In this document: in pieces, positions 1 through 10,219 of the stretch
Layout of the letters: each line of letters begins with the position of its first letter
Position numbering within the stretch: position 1 is the stretch's first letter
From: Saprospiraceae bacterium
GTDB taxonomy: Bacteria; Bacteroidota; Bacteroidia; Chitinophagales; Saprospiraceae
DNA: 64,000 bases
Direction of reading: 5' to 3'
Assembly: GCA_016710585.1 (NCBI GenBank)
Contig: JADJVN010000005.1
Location: 1-64,000 of the forward strand
Position numbers and translations under genes: made by a program
Notes under the pieces: generated by a model
Told to the model about the DNA's origin: nothing
Seen by the model: only the letters and a program-made list of their open reading frames with translations
Database searches by the model: none

Positions 1-1
1 T

Positions 2-1663
2 TTTACGAAGACTGAGTTGATGCATTTAATTCGAAGAACAATGTTTGGACTCAAGAAAGCAGATATTAATCATTTCAAAGGGAAGACCTTGCAGCAAGTT
101 GTAGATGAATTATTGGCAGTTCCAAACACTGTTCCAAATCCTCCGCTAAAAACTTATTATACACGGTCCAACAATGTCAATATTGATAACATAGATGTAA
201 ATGTGCCATTTGGTGAAACATGGGTAAATACCGGATATCCATCGAATGTCAACCCTAATCCAAATGGAAATAGGAGACTTTCTTATAAAAAATGGTGGAC
301 TGGATTACAGGTTCAGCAGGAAAGAAATATTAGGGAGAAAATGGTTTTGTTTTGGCATAATCATCTCGCTACAGAAGATTCAGTGACAGAACAAGCTTTT
401 ATGGCATATTATACTAATGTGATATTGAGGAAGCATGCATTAGGGAATTTCAAGCAGATGGTGAGAGATATTACTCTTGATCCAGGCATGTTGCGTTATC
501 TCAATGGTTACCTCAATACAAAGGCGGCGCCAGATGAAAATTATGGCCGTGAGTTGCAAGAATTGTTTTGTATAGGAAAGGGTCCTGGGTCACAATATAC
601 AGAAGATGATGTTAAGGCGGCTGCAAAGGTGTTAACTGGGTGGCAGATCGTAACAAGTGAAAATATCAATGGAGTGACTACTGTTGTGAAACCGTACAAC
701 AAGTACACACTTAGTCGTCATGATGTAACTGATAAAAAATTTTCAGCATTTTACAATAATACAGTAATTAAAGCTGTTCCTACTCCAAAAGCTGGAGAGG
801 AGCAACTAGAAGCTGAGAAAGAGATTGATGCGATGTTGACCATGATGTTTAATACGCAAGAAGCTGCAAAATACATTTGTCGTAGATTGTGGAATTATTT
901 TGTTTATTATGAATTAAATGATGATATCGAGACCAATGTTATAGAACCATTAGCAGAAATTTTTAGAACAAACAATTATGAAATAAAGCCAGTATTACAA
1001 GCACTATTTACTTGTGATTATTTTTATAAAGCAGAACATCGAGGTTGCATGATCAAGAGTCCTGCAGACTTCACAGTAGGTATAGTTCGACAATTTGGAT
1101 GGCCGATTCCTACTGATCCAAGTAAATATGAAGCTCAATATGTAGCATGGGAATCTATTAGGAATTTTACTGTAAGGCAAGGACTAGATCTAGGAGATCC
1201 TCCTAATGTTGCTGGATGGCCAGCTTATTATCAAACGCCATCATTCCATGAAATGTGGGTAGATACTTCTTCATATCCCGAAAGAAAATCAGCTTATGAG
1301 TCATTATGCATAAATGGAATGACAACATCGGCTAATTTATTTACTGATGCAAGTAAGAGTATTCCGATCAAGTTTAATTTTGTGGATTTTGTAAAGCAGT
1401 TTGAAAATCCTCAAGACCCGAATGCATTAATAAATGAAGCGGTTGAATTACTATTTGGAGTAGATGTATCGCAAACCATAAAAGATACATTGAAGTCAAA
1501 TTATTTATTGTTAGGTCAATCATCGGATTATTATTGGACCGACGCTTACAATACTTATGTCGCCAATCCAAGTACAACTGATCCTGAAGGAAAGCGAGTC
1601 CCTACCATGTTGAGAGATTTATTTGTATATATGCAGTCAGCTGCGGAATATCACCTTTGTTAA
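2..1663 (+). CDS. DUF1800 family protein, 5' end outside window
   Basis: The reading frame is open from base 2, so the N-terminus and any signal peptide lie upstream of the window. The first in-window start codons (TTG at 17, ATG at 20) are probably internal, because the family motif L-I-R-R-T-M-F-G follows at once and is normally preceded by a short leader. Other family landmarks are YGRELQELFCIG near residue 180, VLTGW, and NVAGWPAYYQTPSFHEMW near residue 405. The biochemical role of DUF1800 is unknown; in Bacteroidota it is typically exported and encoded next to a DUF1501 protein. That holds here: the partner starts 31 bp after this stop, so the two are probably co-transcribed. Confidence 0.9.
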   Translation, partial: FTKTELMHLIRRTMFGLKKADINHFKGKTLQQVVDELLAVPNTVPNPPLKTYYTRSNNVNIDNIDVNVPFGETWVNTGYPSNVNPNPNGNRRLSYKKWWTGLQVQQERNIREKMVLFWHNHLATEDSVTEQAFMAYYTNVILRKHALGNFKQMVRDITLDPGMLRYLNGYLNTKAAPDENYGRELQELFCIGKGPGSQYTEDDVKAAAKVLTGWQIVTSENINGVTTVVKPYNKYTLSRHDVTDKKFSAFYNNTVIKAVPTPKAGEEQLEAEKEIDAMLTMMFNTQEAAKYICRRLWNYFVYYELNDDIETNVIEPLAEIFRTNNYEIKPVLQALFTCDYFYKAEHRGCMIKSPADFTVGIVRQFGWPIPTDPSKYEAQYVAWESIRNFTVRQGLDLGDPPNVAGWPAYYQTPSFHEMWVDTSSYPERKSAYESLCINGMTTSANLFTDASKSIPIKFNFVDFVKQFENPQDPNALINEAVELLFGVDVSQTIKDTLKSNYLLLGQSSDYYWTDAYNTYVANPSTTDPEGKRVPTMLRDLFVYMQSAAEYHLC

Positions 1664-1694
1664 CATTATCCATCACATAATAAAAAATAAAAAA

Positions 1695-3311
1695 ATGAAA
1701 AGAAGATCATTTATACAATCCGTACCAGTTGTCATAGGTGGAGTTACAGTTAATGCTTATGGGGCGAGCCCAATGCTCTCTGCAATGACCTCAGCCTTAT
1801 ATGAAACTGATCGGGTATTGGTTATTGTACAATTGAATGGTGGAAATGATGGATTGAATACTTTAATTCCATTAGATCAATATGCTGCATTGTCACTCAA
1901 GACAATCAGAGAAAATGTTTTGATACAAGAATCAAAAGTACTACCTCTCGCAGGTACAAATGGAAAAACAGGTTTGAATCCTGGTCTCGTGGGTTTTCAG
2001 AAATTATGGGATGAAGGAAAATTGTCGATAGTTCAAGGTGTAGGATATCCAAAGTTTAGTTACTCACATTTTAGAGCCACTGATATATGGATGACTGGAG
2101 CCGACTCAAATGAGATCTTAAATTCAGGGATTTCTGGTAGGTATTTAGCTTATGAGTATCCAAATTACCCTGTAGGATTTCCCAATTCAACTATGCCAGA
2201 CCCCTTAGCAATAAGAATAGGGGGAAGTGTAGGTTTGGGTCTGCAGAATAATGGAGTGAATATGGGGATCTCCATCAATAATACAAAAGATTTGTTGAAT
2301 TTAACTGGATCTGTATTTAAGGATCCTGCCAATACAGCTACTTATATTGGAAAGGAGTTGGCATATGTGCGTGAAGTCCAGCGCCAAACAGATAAATTTG
2401 GAGATGCTGTAGAATTGGCAGCTACAAAAGGGAAGAATTTATCAACCCTTTATCCTAAGGCTGCGGCTAATGGCGTTCCTGCAGAATTGGGACAAGCCTT
2501 GGGCAATGCGCTATCCATCGTTGCAAAATTAATTTCTGGTGGATTGAAGACCAGAGTATATTGGGTAAGTACAGGAGGTTTTGATACCCATGCCACTCAA
2601 GTTAATGCTACTGATCATTCCCAAGGTAATCACACAAATTTATTAAAAGGAGTTGGCGATGCAATCTATGCATTCATGGATGATGTTAAGCTTCTAGGCC
2701 TTGAGAATCGAGTAGCTGGACTTACTTTTTCTGAGTTTGGAAGAAGGATAGTTTCCAATGCATCTGGTGGTACAGATCACGGTGCTGCTCAACCTATGTT
2801 TGTTTTCGGCTCGAAAGTAAATCCTGGAATGGTCGGTGTGAATCCTACTATAGACCCTGCATCAACTGCCAATTCAAATCTGCCAATGCAATACGATTTC
2901 AGATCAATATATGGCTCTATTTTGCAAGATTGGTTCTGTGTTCCAAACACAGATATTGATTCCATAATGTTGAAAAATTTTCAAAAGTTGAAAATCATGG
3001 ATGATGGCAATTGTCTTCCTACCAGTATCCACGATCATAATGCAGCCGCAGGGGAGAATTTGGTGTATGCATATCCAAATCCATTTGTAGATAGAACAAA
3101 GATAAAGTTTGAAACTAAAGGTGGGCATACATTGATCCAAATAATAGATAATCAAGGTACGGTAATTGATACACTTGTAGACTCTTACCTTGCGCCTGGT
3201 AAATATGATGTCAGCTGTGATATGGAAATGGTTCCTTCAGGAATTTATTATGTTCGATTGCAAAATGAACAAATTCAACAGGTGAAGTCCATGATGAAAG
3301 TAAAAGGTTAA
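1695..3311 (+). CDS. DUF1501 family protein with Tat-like signal and T9SS sorting domain
   Basis: About 538 residues from the ATG at 1695, chosen because it yields an export signal with a twin-arginine-like n-region (MKRRSFIQSV). Earlier in-frame starts would add a non-signal leader overlapping the upstream gene. DUF1501 landmarks are VLVIVQLNGGNDGLNTLIPL near the N-terminus, the FSHFRATDIWMTG-type segment, and FSEFGRRIVSNASGGTDHG. The last 80 or so residues form a type-A T9SS sorting domain (YAYPNPFVDRTKI to the end, SGIYYVRL near the end). It is predicted to be exported and anchored on the cell surface together with the upstream DUF1800 protein. Enzymatic function is unknown; DUF1501 is distantly related to sulfatase-like folds. 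Confidence 0.9.
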   Translation: MKRRSFIQSVPVVIGGVTVNAYGASPMLSAMTSALYETDRVLVIVQLNGGNDGLNTLIPLDQYAALSLKTIRENVLIQESKVLPLAGTNGKTGLNPGLVGFQKLWDEGKLSIVQGVGYPKFSYSHFRATDIWMTGADSNEILNSGISGRYLAYEYPNYPVGFPNSTMPDPLAIRIGGSVGLGLQNNGVNMGISINNTKDLLNLTGSVFKDPANTATYIGKELAYVREVQRQTDKFGDAVELAATKGKNLSTLYPKAAANGVPAELGQALGNALSIVAKLISGGLKTRVYWVSTGGFDTHATQVNATDHSQGNHTNLLKGVGDAIYAFMDDVKLLGLENRVAGLTFSEFGRRIVSNASGGTDHGAAQPMFVFGSKVNPGMVGVNPTIDPASTANSNLPMQYDFRSIYGSILQDWFCVPNTDIDSIMLKNFQKLKIMDDGNCLPTSIHDHNAAAGENLVYAYPNPFVDRTKIKFETKGGHTLIQIIDNQGTVIDTLVDSYLAPGKYDVSCDMEMVPSGIYYVRLQNEQIQQVKSMMKVKG

Positions 3312-3388
3312 TGAATATTTAGAGTAAAATTTGATTTGTCAATAAAATTACAACCATATATTAATTTATAAAAATAGAAAAAATTAAA

Positions 3389-3418
3389 TTTGTTCTATTT
3401 AGGAAAATTGTATTATTG
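3389..3418 (+). promoter_or_regulatory. candidate Bacteroidota promoter
   Basis: TTTG at 3389-3392, an 18-nt spacer, then TATTATTG at 3411-3418, one mismatch from the Bacteroidota -7 consensus TAnnTTTG. It lies 19 bp before the ATG of the barrel-like gene at 3438. Confidence 0.4.
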
Positions 3419-3437
3419 CAGTTAGAAATAATTTATT

Positions 3438-4067
3438 ATGGAAAAAAAATATTTTATTGTTCTAATTGTAATCTGCAGTTTCTATTCTACAAATGCCCAA
3501 GTAAAAGTGAGGGCTCATCAAATTTTTGGTTTGGATTTATACCAGTGGTTTAGGAATCCTTATTGCTCTGATTGCAAGAACACCAGTGAATCATCTTCTG
3601 GTTCAGTATTTTCAAGTCCATTAGGAGTTAGGGTCATTGTAGGTGAGAACAATTTTTCAATCGGTGCAGAAGCAGCAGTTAATATTGGATTGTTCAATCT
3701 AGATTTAAATGGATATAAAGGATTAGGAGCAATGTCATTTCCACTATTATTGAAAGCCAATTTTAATGGATTGAGTGGATTAAGTAAAAATAAATTGATT
3801 GGTTTTTCCATAGGAGGAGGAATACAATATTCCAAGACAGAATTATTTGGGCTAAGCAAAAAGTATCAGGAATTGGATAGATCTTTTTTTCCAACTTATG
3901 TTGGAGAGATTGGAATAGGTGGTGGTGTATCTGGATCATCCGTTGTATGGAATACTAGAGTAGGAATTGGAAAAAACCATGCCTTTGTTTTTAATACTGG
4001 TTTGGTTTTTTATATCAATTATTTTAAACAGAAGACTAAGCAGAGTCAGCCACAATTAAAATCTTAA
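3438..4067 (+). CDS. small exported protein, outer-membrane beta-barrel-like
   Basis: 209 residues. It starts with a clear signal peptide (MEKKYFIVLIVICSFYSTNAQ) ending in the A-Q pattern common in this phylum. The mature part is rich in glycine and in alternating hydrophobic/polar stretches (for example GLSGLSKNKLIGFSIGGGIQ and IGIGGGVSGSSVVWNTRVG), the pattern of a small 8-12 strand outer-membrane barrel. No family-specific motif is recognised, so the barrel is an inference from composition. It ends 2 bp before murB. Confidence 0.6.
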   Translation: MEKKYFIVLIVICSFYSTNAQVKVRAHQIFGLDLYQWFRNPYCSDCKNTSESSSGSVFSSPLGVRVIVGENNFSIGAEAAVNIGLFNLDLNGYKGLGAMSFPLLLKANFNGLSGLSKNKLIGFSIGGGIQYSKTELFGLSKKYQELDRSFFPTYVGEIGIGGGVSGSSVVWNTRVGIGKNHAFVFNTGLVFYINYFKQKTKQSQPQLKS

Positions 4068-4069
4068 TC

Positions 4070-5065
4070 GTGATTTCATTACGAAAGTATAATACCTTCA
4101 ATATTGATTCTCATTGTGAACAATTTATACAAATTCATGATAAGGCAGAATTAGCTGAGATTATTAAAAGTATTGATCAGCCATTCTATATCCTTGGTGG
4201 TGGAAGTAATGTATTATTATCTGATCCAATCAGTAAGCCAATAATAAAAAATGAATTAAAGGGAATTGAATTAATTGGCGAGGATGATGACCACGTCATT
4301 GTTAGAGTTGCAAGTGGTGAAAATTGGCATGAGTTCGTACAGTATTGCATTGCAAAAGAATGGGGCGGTCTTGAAAATTTATCATTAATACCTGGAACAC
4401 TTGGTGCTGCTCCAGTTCAAAATATTGGCGCATACGGTGTTGAGATCAAAGATTCAGTTTTATCTGTAGAAGGTTATGATTGTTTGAATCAAGAATTTAA
4501 ATCTTACAATAATGCGGATTGTCATTTTGGATATCGAACAAGCATATTTAAATATAAGTTAAAAGATAAATTTTTTATAAGTGCTTTAGTATTACAATTA
4601 GATAAGAAGCATAAATTAAAAACGGATTACGGTTCTATTCACGATGAGTTACAGAAAATGAGAATTGATTCACCAAACATAAGCGATGTTAGTGAAGCCG
4701 TAATTAATATTAGGAAATCAAAATTGCCTGACCCAAATAAAATTGGTAATGCTGGTAGTTTTTTTAAGAATTGTACGATTCCAAGATCTCAATTTGATGA
4801 AGTAAAAAAACGCTTTCCCAATATGCCCTTTTATCAAATGGATGAAGGGGAAATTAAGATTCCTTCTGGATGGTTGATAGAACAGGCTGGTTGGAAAGGA
4901 AGGCGCCAAGGTGATGCTGCATGTCACGAGAAACAAGCTCTAGTTTTAGTGAATTTCGGTCAAGCTACAGCAAAAGATATATTAAGTTTGGCGGGTGAAA
5001 TAAAAAAAGACGTATATTTAATGTTTGGAATTGAACTTGAATATGAAGTAAACGTCTGGGTTTAG
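4070..5065 (+). CDS. murB: UDP-N-acetylenolpyruvoylglucosamine reductase MurB
   Basis: 331 residues, GTG start at 4070 directly after the preceding stop. MurB is the FAD/NADPH enzyme that makes UDP-MurNAc in the cytoplasm for peptidoglycan synthesis. Visible motifs are the FAD-binding N-terminal part (YILGGGSNVLLSD), the central LIPGTLGAAPVQNIGAYGVE, the catalytic-serine loop GNAGSFFKNC and the C-terminal IPSGWLIEQAGWKG; the acidic residue near the C-terminus (GIELEYEV) matches the second catalytic position. Length and the extended C-terminus fit the E. coli-type (type I) enzyme. It sits between two export genes and may be co-transcribed with the gene at 3438. Confidence 0.95.
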   Translation: MISLRKYNTFNIDSHCEQFIQIHDKAELAEIIKSIDQPFYILGGGSNVLLSDPISKPIIKNELKGIELIGEDDDHVIVRVASGENWHEFVQYCIAKEWGGLENLSLIPGTLGAAPVQNIGAYGVEIKDSVLSVEGYDCLNQEFKSYNNADCHFGYRTSIFKYKLKDKFFISALVLQLDKKHKLKTDYGSIHDELQKMRIDSPNISDVSEAVINIRKSKLPDPNKIGNAGSFFKNCTIPRSQFDEVKKRFPNMPFYQMDEGEIKIPSGWLIEQAGWKGRRQGDAACHEKQALVLVNFGQATAKDILSLAGEIKKDVYLMFGIELEYEVNVWV

Positions 5066-5069
5066 AATT

Positions 5070-6176
5070 ATGAAAAATAATATATCTATTTTGTTTCTAA
5101 TATGTTCCTTAAATTTGCCTTACTGTCTTGTTACGGCTCAGTTATGGAGTATTGATGGACCAAAGGTCATTTGTCCGGGGCAAAGTTATTTATTAGAACC
5201 TACCAGGTCATTTGTAAAATATAAATGGTCAACTGGTGATACCTCATCTAGAATAATTATCTCTAATGGCGGTGAATATTGTGTAACCGTGAGCGATGCT
5301 GCTGGCCTTAAAGATTCCTCTTGTATTTTTATTAGCGAACTCAGTTTGACACCATTAACTATAATTAGTGACTCTGTATTTTGTCAAGGTAGATCTCATA
5401 TTCTTGAAGCCAATTCTGGTTTTTTAGAATACATTTGGAATGATAGTATCTCAGGTAGACAACTAAAAATAACACAGCCTGGAACTTACTGCGTTGAAGT
5501 ATTAAATGTCAATGGATGTCGCTCAGAAAAATGTATCAACATTAGACAGAAAAATTGGAACTATGAGAGAAGGGATATCACTATCTGTTATGGCGATACT
5601 GTTGAATTCAATAAATTTTATCTAACAGATACTGGGAAATATACATTTAAGTTTGCAAAATCTAATGGATGTGATAGCATATTCGAATATTACATAAAAC
5701 ACTTTGATCGAATTTCATTCGCTTCCATCGTGATTCAAAAGCAATCTGGATTTAAAATTGATCCATTAATGAAAGGTGGCGTTGGTCCACTAAAATATTA
5801 TTGGAGCAATGGTGATACGAATAGGATATTATTGACCAGCCTTGAAGGCAATTACACTTTAGAAGTGATTGACTCTGTCGGTTGTAAGGTAGATACAACG
5901 ATTTCATTGTATAGGATTGGAATTTTTGAAGAGTCGAATATCATAGAGCTGATAAGAGAGAAAAATTATCTCTCTTATGATGATTTTGAAAAATTGATTA
6001 ATTCTATTTTACAAATTGCACCAAATATTAAGATTGAAGTCTTTGATTTGAATGGTAAATATATATTATCAGGCAGGAATATTAATCAATTCAAATTGCC
6101 CAATTCTGCTTGGTATCTCCTTAATATTAGTGATGAATTTGGTCGAAAAATTTCTTGGAAGATTTTTATATTTTAA
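5070..6176 (+). CDS. exported Ig/SprB-like surface protein
   Basis: 368 residues with a signal peptide (cleavage near the TAQ at about residue 24). It carries cysteine-bounded Ig/PKD-like repeats with the signature WSTGDTSS...GGEYCVTVSDAAG and IWNDSISG...PGTYCVEVLNVNGC, a short C-DSI-type linker, and a further SprB-like repeat (YYWSNGDTNR...EVIDSVGC). The same repeat types occur in the next gene. The last 50 residues (IEVFDLNGKYILSG...WKIFIF) look like a shortened T9SS sorting domain. It starts 4 bp after murB. Likely a cell-surface protein of unknown ligand. Confidence 0.75.
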   Translation: MKNNISILFLICSLNLPYCLVTAQLWSIDGPKVICPGQSYLLEPTRSFVKYKWSTGDTSSRIIISNGGEYCVTVSDAAGLKDSSCIFISELSLTPLTIISDSVFCQGRSHILEANSGFLEYIWNDSISGRQLKITQPGTYCVEVLNVNGCRSEKCINIRQKNWNYERRDITICYGDTVEFNKFYLTDTGKYTFKFAKSNGCDSIFEYYIKHFDRISFASIVIQKQSGFKIDPLMKGGVGPLKYYWSNGDTNRILLTSLEGNYTLEVIDSVGCKVDTTISLYRIGIFEESNIIELIREKNYLSYDDFEKLINSILQIAPNIKIEVFDLNGKYILSGRNINQFKLPNSAWYLLNISDEFGRKISWKIFIF

Positions 6177-6322
6177 TAAGTGTTTGGTAATCATTATTCT
6201 AGGTATGTTAATTATATTTAATGTATTTTTTTTTAAAAGAATCTCAAGGATTTGTTTAATTTTATTCTTCATAATCACCAATTGATGAGCTGAGTTTGCA
6301 TAACCTTTAAAAAATTATTATT

Positions 6323-9300
6323 ATGCAATTTATTCTTGCTTTAATTTTTATTTTTAATCCATTTAAGCCTGTTTTTAGTGCCGCACCGTCGCCATCATGT
6401 ATGTGCAATCGGACTTCTGATTCATTAGCATTAGTAGATGTCTATAATGCTGCTAATGGCGCTTCATGGATTTCTCCTTGGAATCTAAGTATGCCTATGA
6501 CCACATGGTTAGGTGTAAGCCTTGACGCAAATCAATGTGTACGTGCTTTGATTCTTGATAATCGAGGACTTTCTGGAACTTTATCTTCACAGATTGGGAT
6601 GCTTAGCAATTTGCGCACTTTGAGTTTGTTGAACAATAATTTGACAGGAAATATTCCATCAAGTATTGGTGATCTGAGTCAACTAGAAGACATCATACTC
6701 AGCGACAATAATTTTACTGGTGAAATACCAGATTTTTTTGCTTCATTACCAGCATTGAAGATAATTTCGATGTCAAATAATTTTTTTATTGGCAATATCC
6801 CTAAATCCATTGGGAGTATTTTTGGATTACTCACACTTGATTTAAGCACCAATTCAATGATCGGATCAATTCCGAGTGAGTTAGGGAATAATGTCAATCT
6901 AAAGATTTTGAATTTGAGCAACAATTTTTTTTCTGGGACTATGCCAGTTGAATTAGCAGATATTAGCACGCTCCAAGAGGTGTATCTGCACATGAATAAT
7001 TTGTCTGGAACTTGGCATCCATTTTTTGCTGCTTGGAATAATGTAAAACATGTGTGGATTCAAAATAATGCTTTTGAAGGGACTGTCCCTGATTGGAGAG
7101 CTGCACCTCTGATCAGTTTGAAGATTGAATTTAATAATTTTACAAATATCCCTGACTATAGTTCAGTGACGACCTGGGGGATTTCAGCGCCTTACGGCAT
7201 GAATATCATTGGGAATAGATTTACTTTTGAAGATCTCATCCCATTGCAACATTTTCCACCTCGCGCATTTTATACATTTAAGAATCAACAGCCTGTGCAA
7301 ATTGATTCCATAGTCTTTATTCCATTTGGAGGGAATTATACATTGAGATTAAATGTGGACGACACTGTTACTGAAAATACTTATAAATGGATAAAAGATA
7401 CTTCATTTATTATTGTAAATAAAAATAGTTTTAATTTTCTAAACACAAAATATTCTGATGAAGGATTTTATTATGGAACGATATCAAATCCTGCAATTCC
7501 AAATTTTGAATTAACGATTCAGCGATTAAGAGTAGTAGTCACTAAACCTAACTGTGAGCTTCCACAAGCAGGAATTTCATGCAGCAATGCAACATTGTTT
7601 TGTGGTACAGAGCGTTTTGATAATTATTGTGGATTATTGGGGCTAATCGATTCTACAAAATTGGAAAATGTTAGTTTTTGTAACACTACTCGTAAAATAG
7701 AAAACCCAAAATGGTTTACATTCATCACTTCCTCAGATTCATTGCTGTTGGAGGTGATTATTGATGAGTGTTCTACAATCAATATAGGCACAAATTCTTA
7801 TACGGGACTGGAAGCTGCTATCTTTGAATCTTGTGAGACAGGATTGGCAGACCATAAATATTGTGCTTTCACCAATCGAGGTCAATCACTTAAAATTGGA
7901 GGAGGCGGTTTTGTAGTAGGCAAACAATATTATTTGGTATTGGATGGAAATCATGGTAGCATTTGTGATTTTGTCATTCGTGTATTAAAAGGGAAACAAA
8001 GTTATAATATTGCAGATCCGAAGCCTATTGTTGGTGATACGATTATTTGTCAGCAGGATTCTTTCTCTATCGAATTTTCAAGCAGAAAAGTGGATGAAGC
8101 TTTGCATTATTATTGGTATTTGAATGATTCTTTAATTAATTCAGCAAAGGATACTTTTATTCAATTTAGAAATCTACCAATTGGAACTTATACTTTGAAG
8201 TTTAATGCATCAAATGTATGCGATACCTCAATCTTTTCAATAAAAACCTTTAAGGTGTTTTCAAAATTTGAAATGTCCACACCATTTGTGACAACATACA
8301 ATAGAGATTCTGTATTTACACTTAGTTTTAGTTTGTTAGGTGGAAAACCTCCATACAAATTACTTGAAGGTCAAGGAGAATTGGATAGTCTGAGAGGTTT
8401 TTTTGTGTCGTCAGAACTTCTATGTAAATCATCTTATAAGTTTTTATTTGCTGATGCCAATTTATGTACTGTGTCATTAGAGGGGCAACAAAATTGTTCA
8501 TGTAATTCCATTCCTGGAGTTTACAGTTCAGATACTGTTTTTCAATGTGAAGGCCAGATTTTAAATGCTCAGTTGCCAGCTCAAGCTTATTTAGATAGTT
8601 TTGATATTTCGACATTTATTCTCTCGAGTGTTGATACTACACCACTCACTACGATTCTGAAAATCAATAAGAATGGAAATTTTGCCTTTGATCCACAATT
8701 GTTCAGATTCAATACAGTGTATTATTTGAGATATTTAGTCGGAAAGCCAAATGCTCGAAATGAAGTGAATATAAATCATCCATGTTTTGGAATGTCTAAT
8801 TCAAAGAAAATTGTCTTCAAATCTCGCCCAATAGTGTCTGCAGGTGCAGATCAAACTACTTGTTTATTGGATGCAAATTTGCGAGGGTTCGGAAACTATA
8901 ATTCAGGGCTTTGGCGAATGATAAATGGTCCTGGAAATGCTGTATTCGATAATGCAGATTTAGACGAGACAATGGTTCATGTAGATACAGGTGGAATTTA
9001 TACTTTTGTGCGTGAAGGATATAATGATTATTGTTCGCACAGAGATGAGGTGATTATAAATTTTAAAGATACTTTGCGTCCTGCAATAATTGGAGTGGCA
9101 AATTTATGTGGTAAGGGACGTTCATCAATTTCTATAGATAAATCGCTATACAAAAATTTTAAATGGAGTACAGGTGATTCCAGTTTCTCAATACAAGTAT
9201 TAAATAAAGGAATTTACTGTGTTTCTGTCACTGACTTCGATGATTGTATGGGTTATTCTTGTATTGATGTTTTAGATTCGATTCCAATGAATCCTGTAAT

Positions 9301-10153
9301 ATTAGGAATTGATAAAATATGTGCATCGACATTTGATTCTTTGATTGTCCAACAAAATTTTACAAGTTATCAGTGGAATGATTCTACATTTACCAATAAA
9401 ATAATTATTAGTAAAGCAGGGAATTATTGTGTCACTGTAACAGATCAAAACGGATGTACAACGACGACATGTAAAAATGTAATTGGAATTCCAGAAGCAA
9501 AATCAAGCATCATAGATACAGGTTGTATTGATGAAGTGAGAATTGTAAATGGACTAGAATTTAACTATCCAGGTAATTATAAGATTACCTTGCCAAATGC
9601 TTCCTACTTAGGATGTGACAGTATTATTCAATTAGATCTTGCTGTAAATACACCATTAATAGTTATTGATTCCTTGATTAAATCCGACAATGGTACGAAT
9701 AATGGAAGTATTTCAGTTACTATAGCTGGAGGGAAAAAACCTTATCGCTATTTATGGAATAACAATGCAACCAGTCCAAGTATTTTTAATTTAAAATTTG
9801 GTGAATATAAACTCAAGGTTACTGATGCGAATGATTGTGAATTTGAATTTGTGTTTAACATCAGAATGTCGACTGCTAATTATGATCCAGAAAGTAGCAA
9901 TACTGGTCTTTTATTTTATCCAAACCCCTTGACTAATCAAAGTTCACTATTAGTAAAAAATAATTCAATAGAATCATTTTGGATTATTAGAGTTATTGAT
10001 TTAAATGGTAAGTCACATGCTCAATTTAATTTAAATTTTGATCAGAAAGATGAGACCAAAAAAGTAAATTTAAATTTGGAGAAGGGGGCTTATTTTGTTG
10101 AATATTTCAATGAACATCAAAGACCTAAAATAGAAAAATTGATCATTAAATAA
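6323..10153 (+). CDS. large LRR plus SprB-repeat surface protein with T9SS sorting domain
   Basis: 1276 residues. The order is: signal peptide (MQFILALIFIFNPFKPVFSA), then about ten leucine-rich repeats of the plant receptor-like type (LxxLxLxxNNLTGNIPSSIG) in residues 30-270. This is followed by beta-sandwich regions, a cysteine-rich domain around residues 410-550, two Ig-like WSTGDSS/YCVSVTD repeats, a SprB-type repeat (ITIAGGKKPYRYLWNN), and a T9SS sorting domain from LLFYPNPLTNQ to the end. The N-terminal DSLALVDVYNAANGASW segment is the usual cap of bacterial surface LRR proteins. Probably an adhesin or binding protein on the cell surface. A 146-bp spacer separates it from the preceding gene. 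Confidence 0.85.
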   Translation: MQFILALIFIFNPFKPVFSAAPSPSCMCNRTSDSLALVDVYNAANGASWISPWNLSMPMTTWLGVSLDANQCVRALILDNRGLSGTLSSQIGMLSNLRTLSLLNNNLTGNIPSSIGDLSQLEDIILSDNNFTGEIPDFFASLPALKIISMSNNFFIGNIPKSIGSIFGLLTLDLSTNSMIGSIPSELGNNVNLKILNLSNNFFSGTMPVELADISTLQEVYLHMNNLSGTWHPFFAAWNNVKHVWIQNNAFEGTVPDWRAAPLISLKIEFNNFTNIPDYSSVTTWGISAPYGMNIIGNRFTFEDLIPLQHFPPRAFYTFKNQQPVQIDSIVFIPFGGNYTLRLNVDDTVTENTYKWIKDTSFIIVNKNSFNFLNTKYSDEGFYYGTISNPAIPNFELTIQRLRVVVTKPNCELPQAGISCSNATLFCGTERFDNYCGLLGLIDSTKLENVSFCNTTRKIENPKWFTFITSSDSLLLEVIIDECSTINIGTNSYTGLEAAIFESCETGLADHKYCAFTNRGQSLKIGGGGFVVGKQYYLVLDGNHGSICDFVIRVLKGKQSYNIADPKPIVGDTIICQQDSFSIEFSSRKVDEALHYYWYLNDSLINSAKDTFIQFRNLPIGTYTLKFNASNVCDTSIFSIKTFKVFSKFEMSTPFVTTYNRDSVFTLSFSLLGGKPPYKLLEGQGELDSLRGFFVSSELLCKSSYKFLFADANLCTVSLEGQQNCSCNSIPGVYSSDTVFQCEGQILNAQLPAQAYLDSFDISTFILSSVDTTPLTTILKINKNGNFAFDPQLFRFNTVYYLRYLVGKPNARNEVNINHPCFGMSNSKKIVFKSRPIVSAGADQTTCLLDANLRGFGNYNSGLWRMINGPGNAVFDNADLDETMVHVDTGGIYTFVREGYNDYCSHRDEVIINFKDTLRPAIIGVANLCGKGRSSISIDKSLYKNFKWSTGDSSFSIQVLNKGIYCVSVTDFDDCMGYSCIDVLDSIPMNPVILGIDKICASTFDSLIVQQNFTSYQWNDSTFTNKIIISKAGNYCVTVTDQNGCTTTTCKNVIGIPEAKSSIIDTGCIDEVRIVNGLEFNYPGNYKITLPNASYLGCDSIIQLDLAVNTPLIVIDSLIKSDNGTNNGSISVTIAGGKKPYRYLWNNNATSPSIFNLKFGEYKLKVTDANDCEFEFVFNIRMSTANYDPESSNTGLLFYPNPLTNQSSLLVKNNSIESFWIIRVIDLNGKSHAQFNLNFDQKDETKKVNLNLEKGAYFVEYFNEHQRPKIEKLIIK

Positions 10154-10219
10154 ATTTTTTATTCATTATTACATTATATAAATTTTAATTTTTTTTGTTT
10201 TTTAACAATGAATCAATAA

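Noticed and set aside
6052..6285. 77-codon plus-strand open frame overlapping the end of the gene at 5070
   Set aside because: It is an out-of-frame hydrophobic, AT-rich frame with no start context of its own.
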